Assembly (NCBI RefSeq): GCF_001684975.1
Contig: NZ_MAYH01000045.1
Span: 186,001-250,000 of the forward strand
Length of the DNA stretch: 64,000 nucleotides
Direction of reading: 5' to 3'
Source of the DNA: Chryseobacterium artocarpi
GTDB lineage: Bacteria > Bacteroidota > Bacteroidia > Flavobacteriales > Weeksellaceae
Shown: positions 16,546 through 23,734 of the stretch, one piece after another
Position numbering within the stretch: position 1 is the stretch's first letter
Layout: every line of letters starts with the position of its first letter
Program-made: the position numbers and the translations under genes
Notes under the pieces: generated by a model
What the model was told of the DNA's origin: nothing
The model's input: only the letters and a program-made list of their open reading frames with translations
Database searches by the model: none

Positions 16546-16553
16546 TAAACGTA
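16546..16553 (-). promoter_or_regulatory. -7-like box for the peptide 2-1 pair
   Basis: TACGTTTA on the minus strand is one base from TAnnTTTG and lies about 35 bp before the peptide 2 start, downstream of the terminator ending the peptide 4-3 unit. Confidence 0.35.
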
Positions 16554-16560
16554 ATTTATT

Positions 16561-16601
16561 GTAATGTTGGATTTTGTGTTGCTTGATGTAATGTTGGATT
16601 T
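16561..16601. repeat. two direct repeats resembling a peptide-gene 3' end
   Basis: GTAATGTTGGATTT occurs at 16561-16574 and 16588-16601 (27-bp period). A related ATGTTGGATT overlaps the stop of peptide 4 at 16848-16857. They may be left-over 3' ends from unequal exchange among the peptide genes. Confidence 0.5.
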
Positions 16602-16613
16602 GCTGTAAAAACA

Positions 16614-16645
16614 AAAATGATTGAAGATTACTCTTCAACCATTTT
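16614..16645 (-). terminator. terminator after peptide 3
   Basis: AAAATG-A-TTGAAGA pairs with TCTTCAA-C-CATTTT around TTAC. On the minus strand the stem is followed by TTGTTTTT. It splits the array into a peptide 4-3 unit and a peptide 2-1 unit. Confidence 0.7.
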
Positions 16646-16660
16646 CTATATCGTTATTTA

Positions 16661-16816
16661 CTAGCAGCAATATCCGTTTTTGTCGCCGGCACCAAGTTGC
16701 CATTCTTCAAATTCTCCTGTACGACAGAATCCTTCAAAGCAAAGTCTACCACTACCGTTGACTTCTTTCAACTCTTTTTTAGTCAGTTTTTTCTTTTGAA
16801 TGTTTGATTTTCTCAT
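16661..16816 (-). CDS. double-glycine-leader cysteine peptide 3 (variant leader)
   Basis: This encodes 51 residues. The leader MRKSNIQKKKLTKKELKEV is followed by NGSG instead of NGG, so the usual Gly-Gly at the cleavage site is Gly-Ser. The core LCFEGFCRTGEFEEWQ has C-x4-C, and the end KNGYCC matches peptide 1. The reading frame is intact, so either Gly-Ser is tolerated by the processing peptidase, cleavage is shifted by one, or the gene is beginning to decay. It follows peptide 4 by 39 bp and is followed by its own terminator. Confidence 0.82.
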   Translation of the reverse strand: MRKSNIQKKKLTKKELKEVNGSGRLCFEGFCRTGEFEEWQLGAGDKNGYCC

Positions 16817-16855
16817 AATAATTTGGTTTTAAATTTGAGATTTTATGATGTTGGA

Positions 16856-17011
16856 TTAGCAGCAACGTCCGCCTTCTCCGATAAGACCCGGCTCAAGCAA
16901 TCCTGAATCCGCTATGCAGAAACCAGCACGGCATCTTATACCAGCACCACCATTAATTTCTTTTAATTCTGTTTTTGTCAATTTTCTTTTTTTGTTCTCT
17001 GAATTTTTCAT
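16856..17011 (-). CDS. double-glycine-leader cysteine peptide 4
   Basis: This encodes 51 residues and is the promoter-proximal member of the array. The leader MKNSENKKRKLTKTELKEI ends in NGG. The 29-residue core begins AGIRCRAGFC (C-x4-C) and ends GEGGRCC. Leader and cysteine pattern match its three paralogues. No immunity gene or maturation enzyme is adjacent: the divergent neighbour is a small lipoprotein gene at 17277. The nearest C39-type exporter in the window is at 61.7 kb, which could act in trans. Confidence 0.85.
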   Translation of the reverse strand: MKNSENKKRKLTKTELKEINGGAGIRCRAGFCIADSGLLEPGLIGEGGRCC

Positions 17012-17276
17012 GATTTTTTTATTTAGTTTATACGAATATACAAGAAAGTTTTAATAAATCTATAATTGGTGAAAAGTTTAACAGTTGATTATTCTCTGTT
17101 TTGTGAAAAATAAAACATTTTTTCCTTTTGTAATAAGTATTTGTATTGTAGATGATTGTACTTTATTGTTGTAAGAGATATTGAACTTGTTATTTTTGTA
17201 TTGCCTTTACGATGTATAATAGGATTTTATACCAATAAATCTAAAATCGTATCTTTCGAATTAATAAAAACCAATC

Positions 17277-17570
17277 ATGAAAAAAATATTTTTAGTATCC
17301 TTATTAATTTCATTATCCTCATGCAATAAAGCTGCAAAAGAAAGGGAAGAACAAAGAATCCATGATTCTGTAGCAGTGGTATATAAAGCGTATATGGATT
17401 CATTAGCAATAGTTAAGAGACGTAATGATTCTATTAAAAAAATAGAGGAAGAGTTTGACAAAACACACCCTAGACCAGCAGGATCAAGATATTGTGTTAA
17501 CGGAACAATGGTTCATGTTGGAAGAGCTCCTGTTTCTAAATCAAAAACGAAATCAAAAAGTAATAAATAA
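17277..17570 (+). CDS. small lipoprotein of unknown function
   Basis: This encodes 97 residues. A signal peptide ends in the lipobox SLSSC with Cys16 as the lipidated residue, followed directly by a charged, coiled-coil-like helix (about 20-62). The C-terminal part is rich in Lys/Ser and contains one Cys (GSRYCVNGTMVHVG). The family is not recognised. It is divergent from the peptide array, 265 bp away, and 75 bp upstream of the thioredoxin-like gene. An immunity role for the peptide array is possible only by position and cannot be supported otherwise. Confidence 0.7.
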   Translation: MKKIFLVSLLISLSSCNKAAKEREEQRIHDSVAVVYKAYMDSLAIVKRRNDSIKKIEEEFDKTHPRPAGSRYCVNGTMVHVGRAPVSKSKTKSKSNK

Positions 17571-17645
17571 ACATCTTTCACTAAATTTTCAGTGTGAGAA
17601 TGATTAGGTAGCTTTCTGAATTACAATTATTTATTAATTTTGAAT

Positions 17646-18134
17646 ATGAAGAATTTATTAAAAAGCTTGGTTGTTTTGCTATTTTTCTCAGTTTGTAATG
17701 CACAACAGACAGATGTTTCAGTTTTGAAATATGAAGAGCTGGAAAAACGTATTCAGGAAGAAAAGGGCAAGATTCTTGTGGTTAACTTTTGGGCTACAAC
17801 CTGTGCGCCTTGTGTGAAAGAACTTCCTCATTTTATGGAAATCAATAATAAATACAAAGAAAATGCAAACTTTAAAATGATTTTGGTTTCTCTGGACAGG
17901 CTTGTAGATAAAGAAAGAGTTTTGAAATTTATTAAAAATAAAGATCTTACCGCTGAGGTTCTTCTGTTGGATGATATTAAAAGCATGAATACCTGGATTC
18001 CGCGTTTTGAAAAAGACTGGGATGGAAACATTCCGGTAACTTTATTTTATAAGAGCGCAGAAAAAGTATACTTTAATGATGGTGAGATGAGTAAAGAAGA
18101 TCTTGAGAAAAAAATTACTGAAAATTTACAATAA
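17646..18134 (+). CDS. TlpA-like periplasmic thioredoxin
   Basis: With the ATG at 17646 (an upstream in-frame TTG adds only two residues) the product has 162 residues: a signal peptide (about 1-19, ending VCNAQ) and a thioredoxin fold. The active site is WATTCAPCVKEL near residue 55, a CxxC typical of TlpA/ResA-like reductants, and the cis-Pro loop is near GNIPVTLFY. It should reduce disulfides or act in cytochrome maturation in the periplasm. The next gene, also thioredoxin-like, starts 7 bp after its stop, so they form an operon. Confidence 0.85.
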   Translation: MKNLLKSLVVLLFFSVCNAQQTDVSVLKYEELEKRIQEEKGKILVVNFWATTCAPCVKELPHFMEINNKYKENANFKMILVSLDRLVDKERVLKFIKNKDLTAEVLLLDDIKSMNTWIPRFEKDWDGNIPVTLFYKSAEKVYFNDGEMSKEDLEKKITENLQ

Positions 18135-18141
18135 CAATATT

Positions 18142-18798
18142 ATGAAAAATCTGAAAATTTTAGCAACTGCTCTTATTGCCGGGCTGGGGATGTTAAGCTT
18201 TACATCAGTAAATAACGACGAAAATAAACCTCAGAAAGAAATAACCGCTGTTGCAAAAGGATACGAAGTAGGAGATGAAGCCACGGATTTTAAACTAAAA
18301 AATATCGATGGTAAAATGGTTTCGTTGAGCGATTTTAAAACAGCAAAAGGATTTATCGTGATATTTACCTGTAATCACTGCCCTTATGCTAAGAAATATG
18401 AAGACAGAATCATTGAGTTGGACAAAAAATATAAGAGTCAGGGATATCCTGTAATCGCCATCAATCCGAATGACCCTAATGCACAACCAGAAGATGGCTA
18501 TAAGCAGATGATTGAAAGGGCAAAGCAGAAAGGCTTTACATTTCCTTATCTGGTGGATGAAGGACAGAAAATCTATCCACAGTATGGAGCAACAAAAACA
18601 CCACACGTGTTTATCCTGCAAAAAGAAAACGGTAAAAATATCGTGAAATACATTGGAGCTATTGATAATAATTATGACAATCCGAATGATGTATCAGAAT
18701 ATTACGCTCAGGATGCTGTAAATTCCTTGATAAAAGGAGAACCGGTGAAAACCACAAAAAGTGTTACTATCGGATGTACAATCAAAGTAAAGAAATAA
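18142..18798 (+). CDS. secreted peroxiredoxin/thioredoxin-like protein
   Basis: Starting at ATG 18142 gives 218 residues; the 13-codon upstream extension overlaps the previous gene and lacks signal character. A signal peptide (about 1-22) precedes an AhpC/TSA-Redoxin domain. VGDEATDFKLKNIDGKMVSL is its typical entry, and VIFTCNHCPYAKKYEDRI holds a CxxC in place of the lone peroxidatic Cys. Later motifs are PYLVDEGQKIYPQYGATKTP and HVFILQ. Proteins of this type are annotated as thioredoxin-family or resembling redoxins; the redox partner is likely the upstream TlpA-like protein. A strong terminator follows. Confidence 0.85.
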   Translation: MKNLKILATALIAGLGMLSFTSVNNDENKPQKEITAVAKGYEVGDEATDFKLKNIDGKMVSLSDFKTAKGFIVIFTCNHCPYAKKYEDRIIELDKKYKSQGYPVIAINPNDPNAQPEDGYKQMIERAKQKGFTFPYLVDEGQKIYPQYGATKTPHVFILQKENGKNIVKYIGAIDNNYDNPNDVSEYYAQDAVNSLIKGEPVKTTKSVTIGCTIKVKK

Positions 18799-18815
18799 TA
18801 TATTTGCCAAATAAC

Positions 18816-18846
18816 AATCGGTATTCTTCTGAATACCGATTTTTTA
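18816..18846 (+). terminator. terminator of the thioredoxin operon
   Basis: AATCGGTATTC (18816-18826) pairs perfectly with GAATACCGATT (18831-18841) around TTCT, followed by TTTTT. Confidence 0.88.
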
Positions 18847-18873
18847 TGCCCAAAATCGAATAAAAACAATCCC

Positions 18874-19251
18874 ATGAAATTCCAATTTAGCCTGAAATAT
18901 TTCCTGATCTCTATTTTTATTTTCCTGATCGAAGTCCTGATTGCAACTAAACTGAAAGATGTCTTCTTTGTACGCGCTTATCTTGGGGATGTAATTGTCG
19001 TAATGCTTCTTTACACTTTGATTAAGAGTTTTTTCAGCGTAAATAATGAAAAACTTATCCTTGGAATTTTAATTTTTTCCTGCCTCTTGGAGTTTGCACA
19101 ATACTTTAATATTGCAGAAAAGTTAGGCTTCCGAAAGGGAAGCCTGATGTATATTATTATTGGAAATTCATTCTCGTGGATTGACATCCTGTGTTATGCG
19201 GTGGGATGTCTGTTGCTTTATCTTTTTGTAAGGCTTAAACCAAAGTTTTAA
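18874..19251 (+). CDS. DUF2809-type membrane protein
   Basis: This 125-residue protein has four predicted membrane helices (about 7-25, 37-54, 61-77 and 97-118). The acidic-aromatic motif RAYLGDVIVVMLLYTLIK, then LEFAQYFNIA and SFSWIDILCYAVG, are those of DUF2809 family proteins. Their function is unknown. It follows the thioredoxin operon after a strong terminator, so it has its own promoter. Its 3' end overlaps the convergent TonB-domain gene by 4 bp. Confidence 0.85.
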   Translation: MKFQFSLKYFLISIFIFLIEVLIATKLKDVFFVRAYLGDVIVVMLLYTLIKSFFSVNNEKLILGILIFSCLLEFAQYFNIAEKLGFRKGSLMYIIIGNSFSWIDILCYAVGCLLLYLFVRLKPKF

Positions 19252-19679
19252 TTAAGTAAAAAAACTAAAGGCTGTCTCATTACCGCTCTTACCGGAGCAC
19301 CGTTTTTTTCAGCAGGAGTCCATTTTTTATTGATCTTTTTCAAGGCTCTCAGAAATTCTTCTTTGACAACATCATTTTGGGAAGATTCTATCGCAAACTG
19401 TTTCATTACACCGTCTGTATCTACAATAAAAGTAGCCGTAGCCTCAGCTCTTTTAATGTTTAAGCTGGCAGGAACAGAGGTGCGGAAATACCTGAGAACC
19501 TCTTGTGTAAAAGCTGCATGCCCACCAGGAAACTCTGGATTTTTAAAGGTCCTTGCAGAATCAGCTACCGGAATGCTTGAAGGTTCTTTTTGAGCAGAAA
19601 CAGACACTGAACATAGGAATGCACTAACAAAAATTATTGCCAGAAATCCCTTATATAGAATTGAATTATTTGTTTTCAT
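19248..19679 (-). CDS. secreted TonB C-terminal-domain protein
   Basis: This encodes 143 residues. A signal peptide (about 1-29, ending VSVSAQ) is followed by a single TonB_C-type domain: YPGG-like EFPGGHAAFTQEVLRYF, ATATFIVDTDGVMKQFAIES, and the terminal KWTPAEKNGAPVRAVMRQPL. There is no membrane anchor or Pro-rich spacer, so it is not a complete energy transducer; Bacteroidota carry many such stand-alone domains. It lies 14 bp from the end of the HI0933-family gene on the same strand, so they may be one unit. Confidence 0.82.
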   Translation of the reverse strand: MKTNNSILYKGFLAIIFVSAFLCSVSVSAQKEPSSIPVADSARTFKNPEFPGGHAAFTQEVLRYFRTSVPASLNIKRAEATATFIVDTDGVMKQFAIESSQNDVVKEEFLRALKKINKKWTPAEKNGAPVRAVMRQPLVFLLN

Positions 19680-19693
19680 AAATATTTTACTTT

Positions 19694-20896
19694 CTATAAG
19701 CTATTCAAATCCTGTGCTATAAGCCATCCTTCACTCCAGCATGCCTGGAAATTGAAACCACCCGTCACAGCATCTATATTTAAAACTTCACCGGCAATAT
19801 AAAAATTAGGAAGAAGTTTTGAAGACATATTTTTGAAGTTAATTTCTTTTAAATCAACACCTCCGGCTGTTACAAACTCATCTTTAAAGGTAGACTTTCC
19901 TGTAACCTGGAATTTTTTTCTGCAAAGATTCTCAAGAATTTTCTGCATTTCCTTTCCTGAAATATGGGCAACCTGTTTATTAAGATCAACCTTTGAAATC
20001 TCAAGAATTTTCTGCCAGAACCTGTTCGTAATATCAAAAATCTTAGATTGCCCGATCGTTTTCTTAGGATTATTCTGTTTAAACGATTGAAAAGCTTCTT
20101 CTGCTTCGTCTATATCAATTGAAACGAAATTAACCTCTATTTCAAAGTTGTATTTAAGTTTTGCAAGACTTATCGCTTCCCATGCAGAAATTTTCAAAAC
20201 GGCAGGACCGGAAAGTCCCCAGTGAGTAATCAGTAAAGGTCCGCTTTCCTCTGTTTTCAGTTTAGGAATAGAAATACCCGCATTTTCAAAACTTGTCCCA
20301 GGAAGATCTTTTAGCAAATCATCTTTGATATTGAATGTGAAAAGAGAAGGCACCAGATCTACAATTTTATGTCCCAGATTTTCAACCATTTTTAAAGATT
20401 TGGGGGAACTTCCGGTCGTGTAAACGATGTAATCCGCTTCAAAATCTCCGGAATTGGTTTTTACAAGATATTTTTCATCCTGTTTCTCAATCTCTTTTAC
20501 CGTACATTTTGTTTTTACTGTGACATTTTTCTTCTGAGTTTCATTCAAAAAAGTATTGATGATGGTCTGTGAAGAATTGCTTTCCGGAAAAGTTCTGTTG
20601 TCATTTTCTATTTTTAATGGGACATTGCGTTGGTCAAACCATTCCATAGTATCTCCCGGCTGAAATTTGGTAAAAACACTTAATAGTTCTTTGTTTCCAC
20701 GAGGATAAAACTGTACCAGTTCTCTGGGATCAAAGCATGCGTGGGTGACATTACATCTGCCTCCTCCCGAGATTTTTACTTTCTGAAGTACGTCAGAGTT
20801 CTGTTCTAAAATCGTAATTGTGTATTTCTTTTCGTCAAGGTTGGATGCGCAGAAAAAGCCTGCAGCACCGCCTCCGATAATAATGATCTGTTTCAT
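19694..20896 (-). CDS. HI0933/YhiN-family FAD-dependent oxidoreductase
   Basis: This 400-residue cytoplasmic flavoprotein starts with the Rossmann motif IIIGGGAAGFFCA (residues about 4-16). It then shows ISGGGRCNVTHACF, VYTTGSSPKSLKMVENLGHK, LLITHWGLSGPAVLKIS and FYIAGEVLNIDAVTGGFNFQ, the complete HI0933-family set. The reaction catalysed by this widespread family is not settled. It is followed by the TonB-domain gene 14 bp downstream. No truncation. Confidence 0.92.
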   Translation of the reverse strand: MKQIIIIGGGAAGFFCASNLDEKKYTITILEQNSDVLQKVKISGGGRCNVTHACFDPRELVQFYPRGNKELLSVFTKFQPGDTMEWFDQRNVPLKIENDNRTFPESNSSQTIINTFLNETQKKNVTVKTKCTVKEIEKQDEKYLVKTNSGDFEADYIVYTTGSSPKSLKMVENLGHKIVDLVPSLFTFNIKDDLLKDLPGTSFENAGISIPKLKTEESGPLLITHWGLSGPAVLKISAWEAISLAKLKYNFEIEVNFVSIDIDEAEEAFQSFKQNNPKKTIGQSKIFDITNRFWQKILEISKVDLNKQVAHISGKEMQKILENLCRKKFQVTGKSTFKDEFVTAGGVDLKEINFKNMSSKLLPNFYIAGEVLNIDAVTGGFNFQACWSEGWLIAQDLNSL

Positions 20897-21012
20897 GTAT
20901 ATTGTAATCCTATGCTGAAGATTATTTTTTCAAAAGTACAATTTTTATAAACCATCTTATTTGAGTATTTTTGAAGATTATTATTTTTAATGATACCAAA
21001 AACGATTTTCAT

Positions 21013-21507
21013 ATGACTTTCTACCATAAATTTGAAGTGCGATGGAGCGATCTTGATGCCAACAAGCACTTAGCTAATTCATCGTATGTACAATATTGTG
21101 CACAAGCCAGAATGGCTTTTATGACCAAAGAGAAAATGGGAGTTACCCAGCTAAGCAGATGGGGAATCGGTCCTGTTATTCTGCATGAAAGGTATTCTTT
21201 CTTCAAAGAGATCTATGCAGATCAGACGGTAATTGTAAGTGTGGAAATAGACGGATGTTCAGATGATTCATCCATCTATCGTTTCGTTCACAAATTCTAT
21301 ACGCCGGATGGAGTACATTGTGCGACTTCTGAAGCAACCGGAGTTTGGATTGATATGATGCTTAGAAAAATGACAACTCCACCAGATGATGTAGTGGAAG
21401 CAATGAATAAATATAAAACCCCGGAAACAGTAGTGCTATCGAAAGAAGATTTCAAAAAACTTCCTTTCCACCCACACAATATTGATCCGGAGGAATTTAC
21501 AAAGTAA
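21013..21507 (+). CDS. hotdog-fold acyl-CoA thioesterase
   Basis: The ATG at 21013 gives 164 residues; an upstream TTG-initiated extension of 14 codons is A/T-rich and unlikely. The sequence has the 4-hydroxybenzoyl-CoA thioesterase pattern: FEVRWSDLDANKHLANSSYV with the catalytic Asp in SDLDANKHL, then the long central helix and ATGVWIDMMLRKMTTPPDD. It probably hydrolyses acyl-CoA in the cytoplasm; chain preference is not evident. Its 3' flank carries a four-unit heptamer repeat, and thiL starts 87 bp later on the same strand. Confidence 0.87.
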   Translation: MTFYHKFEVRWSDLDANKHLANSSYVQYCAQARMAFMTKEKMGVTQLSRWGIGPVILHERYSFFKEIYADQTVIVSVEIDGCSDDSSIYRFVHKFYTPDGVHCATSEATGVWIDMMLRKMTTPPDDVVEAMNKYKTPETVVLSKEDFKKLPFHPHNIDPEEFTK

Positions 21508-21509
21508 TT

Positions 21510-21537
21510 CAAAGTTTAAAGTTCAGGGTTCAATGTT
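21510..21537. repeat. degenerate heptamer array (CAAAGTT type)
   Basis: Four exact 7-bp units, CAAAGTT, TAAAGTT, CAGGGTT, CAATGTT, all ending GTT. They lie between the thioesterase and thiL. Confidence 0.7.
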
Positions 21538-21594
21538 ATGAAAGACTTTAAGGTCACGAATACGTTTTACATTGCACATTAATACAACAAAAAT

Positions 21595-22647
21595 ATGTTT
21601 GAAGATAAATCACAGGAGCTGACGCCCATTTCAAAATTAGGAGAATTCGGTCTTATTAAGCATTTGACTGAAAGTTTTCCGTTATCCAATGAATCTTCGG
21701 TGCTTGGAGTAGGAGATGACGCGGCAGTTATTAATCCTGACAATAAAAAAGTGGTTCTTACAACCGATGTTTTGGCAGAAGGTGTACATTTCAATCTTGG
21801 ATATGTTCCGTTAAAGCATTTAGGCTATAAAGCTGTGGTTGTGAACCTGAGTGATATAGCAGCAATGAATGCTGTTCCTACACAAATTTTGGTTTCTCTT
21901 GCTGTTTCCAACCGTTTTCCGGTAGAAGCTCTGGAAGAGATTTACGCAGGAATTCAGGCAGCTTGTTCAAGATATAAAGTAGACCTTATCGGAGGTGATA
22001 CTACTAGTTCAAATGCAGGATTGGTAATGAGCATCACAGCTGTAGGAATTGAAGCTGAAGAAAATATTGTGAAAAGAAGTGGTGCAAAACCAAATGATCT
22101 TCTTGTGGTTACAGGAGATTTAGGAGGTGCATACATGGGACTGCAGATATTGGAAAGAGAACATGCTGTTTATCTTGCCAATCCGAATATGCAACCTGAA
22201 ATGGAAGGTTATGACTATATTTTGGAAAGACAACTGAAGCCTGAAGCAAGAACAGACGTTAAAACGATTTTGGAAGAACTGGATATCAAACCAACTTCTA
22301 TGATAGATATTTCAGATGGTCTGGCTTCTGAGATTCTTCACCTTTCCGATCAGTCGAAAGTAGGATTCAGATTGTATGAAGAAAAAGTACCATTAGACAG
22401 TCTTACAATCTCTACAGCAGATGAAATGAACTTAAATCCTGTTGTAACAGCATTAAGCGGAGGAGAAGATTATGAACTTCTGTTCACCATTTCTCCAAAT
22501 GATTTTGACAAGATTAAAAATCACCCTGATTTTACCATCATCGGACATGCAGTAGAAAAAGAAGAAGGAAACTTTATGGTAGCAAGAGGTTCTAACCAAT
22601 TAGTAGCTCTTACAGCTCAAGGTTGGGATGCCTTTTTAAATCAATAA
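21595..22647 (+). CDS. thiL: thiamine-monophosphate kinase
   Basis: This encodes 350 residues. It phosphorylates thiamine monophosphate to thiamine diphosphate with ATP, the last step of cofactor synthesis. The AIR-synthase-like fold is recognised from GVGDDAAVINPDNKKVVLTT (metal/ATP site), DVLAEGVHFNLGY, LIGGDTTSSNAGLV, SMIDISDGLASEILHL and SGGEDYELLFTI. No TPP riboswitch is seen in the upstream 87 bp, which contain repeat-like sequence also found before accD. A strong terminator follows. Confidence 0.95.
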   Translation: MFEDKSQELTPISKLGEFGLIKHLTESFPLSNESSVLGVGDDAAVINPDNKKVVLTTDVLAEGVHFNLGYVPLKHLGYKAVVVNLSDIAAMNAVPTQILVSLAVSNRFPVEALEEIYAGIQAACSRYKVDLIGGDTTSSNAGLVMSITAVGIEAEENIVKRSGAKPNDLLVVTGDLGGAYMGLQILEREHAVYLANPNMQPEMEGYDYILERQLKPEARTDVKTILEELDIKPTSMIDISDGLASEILHLSDQSKVGFRLYEEKVPLDSLTISTADEMNLNPVVTALSGGEDYELLFTISPNDFDKIKNHPDFTIIGHAVEKEEGNFMVARGSNQLVALTAQGWDAFLNQ

Positions 22648-22682
22648 ACCCGAAAAATTATATTTAATTTTAAATATTGTAG

Positions 22683-22714
22683 AAAACCGCAGCACTTTTT
22701 TTGCTGTGGTTTTT
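22683..22714 (+). terminator. terminator after thiL
   Basis: AAAACCGCAGCA pairs with TGCTGTGGTTTT (one G-T pair) around a T-rich 7-nt loop, followed by TGTTTAT. Confidence 0.75.
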
Positions 22715-22745
22715 GTTTATTACCAAACGATTTAAAAATACAGTG

Positions 22746-23567
22746 ATGATTACCCCAGAAAAAGAAATCCCTGTTCACCATCTTACATCTGAAGAGTTTC
22801 AGATGAGTACTCTGAGTGCTGCTGGACCTGAAAATTTTCACGATGTTCACCGGCATAATTTTTTTGAAATCATCTGGTTCAGAGAAGTATATGAATACAG
22901 CCATCTGGAACTAGATTTTGAGAGTTATAAGCTTGATAACAATCAAATCTGTATCATTGCGCCAGGGCAGGCATTTAATATGAAAATAGAAGGTGAGGAA
23001 GGATATGCAATGGCAATCAGCAGAGAAATCTTCAATGAGGCATGTGATATAGAATCGGTGCTCACAGGAGGTGTGCTTCCCTTTTTTCTAGATCCTAAGA
23101 ATGAAAAAACCTGTAATACAATCATTTCACTGATTGAGCAGGAATATAAAGCAACCGCAAGAAAGGAACTTTTAAAAGCATATCTGAAAGCTTTTTGTAT
23201 TATTATCGGAGAACAGATTAACCCTGAGGAACCTTTGCTGAATGACCGCCAACGTGTTCAGGAACTGGTGGGGCTTATCGAGAAGCATTATATTGTACAT
23301 AAAGAAACCAGCTTCTATGCTGAAAAATTAAAAATAACCACCCATCATCTTAATGACATTCTCCGTGTTTTGAGAGGAACTACGGTGAAAAAAATGATTT
23401 CGCAACGTCTTATTCTCGAAGCTAAAAGAGAACTCAGCTTTGGAGCGCTTACTGTGAAAGAAATTGCTTTCAAACTCGGTTTTAACGATACTTCATATTT
23501 TTCAAGATTTTTCAAGAAACATACAGGGCAAACGCCAGATTATTTTAAGAATAATGAAAAAAGATAA
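22746..23567 (+). CDS. AraC-family transcriptional regulator
   Basis: Starting at ATG 22746 yields 273 residues; the longer frame starting at 22701 lies in the thiL terminator. The N-terminal part is a cupin-like sensor (about 25-115; DVHRHNFFEIIWF is its metal/ligand strand). The C-terminal two-helix-turn-helix AraC domain (about 175-270) shows FYAEKLKITTHHLNDILRVL and VKEIAFKLGFNDTSYFSRFF. The divergence from known targets prevents ligand assignment. The Bcr/CflA exporter gene starts 167 bp downstream on the same strand and is the obvious candidate target. Confidence 0.9.
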   Translation: MITPEKEIPVHHLTSEEFQMSTLSAAGPENFHDVHRHNFFEIIWFREVYEYSHLELDFESYKLDNNQICIIAPGQAFNMKIEGEEGYAMAISREIFNEACDIESVLTGGVLPFFLDPKNEKTCNTIISLIEQEYKATARKELLKAYLKAFCIIIGEQINPEEPLLNDRQRVQELVGLIEKHYIVHKETSFYAEKLKITTHHLNDILRVLRGTTVKKMISQRLILEAKRELSFGALTVKEIAFKLGFNDTSYFSRFFKKHTGQTPDYFKNNEKR

Positions 23568-23734
23568 TCTTCAATATTTACAATATTTAAAGGTTAAAAT
23601 CAACAGTTTTTATCTTTTTTTATGATTGAATCTTCAGTTTGTCCTATACTTCCTTCAGTTCTTTTATTGTAAGCACTTACTTTTTAAGGCAATTTTGCAT
23701 CCTGAAAAAAGTCGCCTGTGAAGGCTTATAATTT

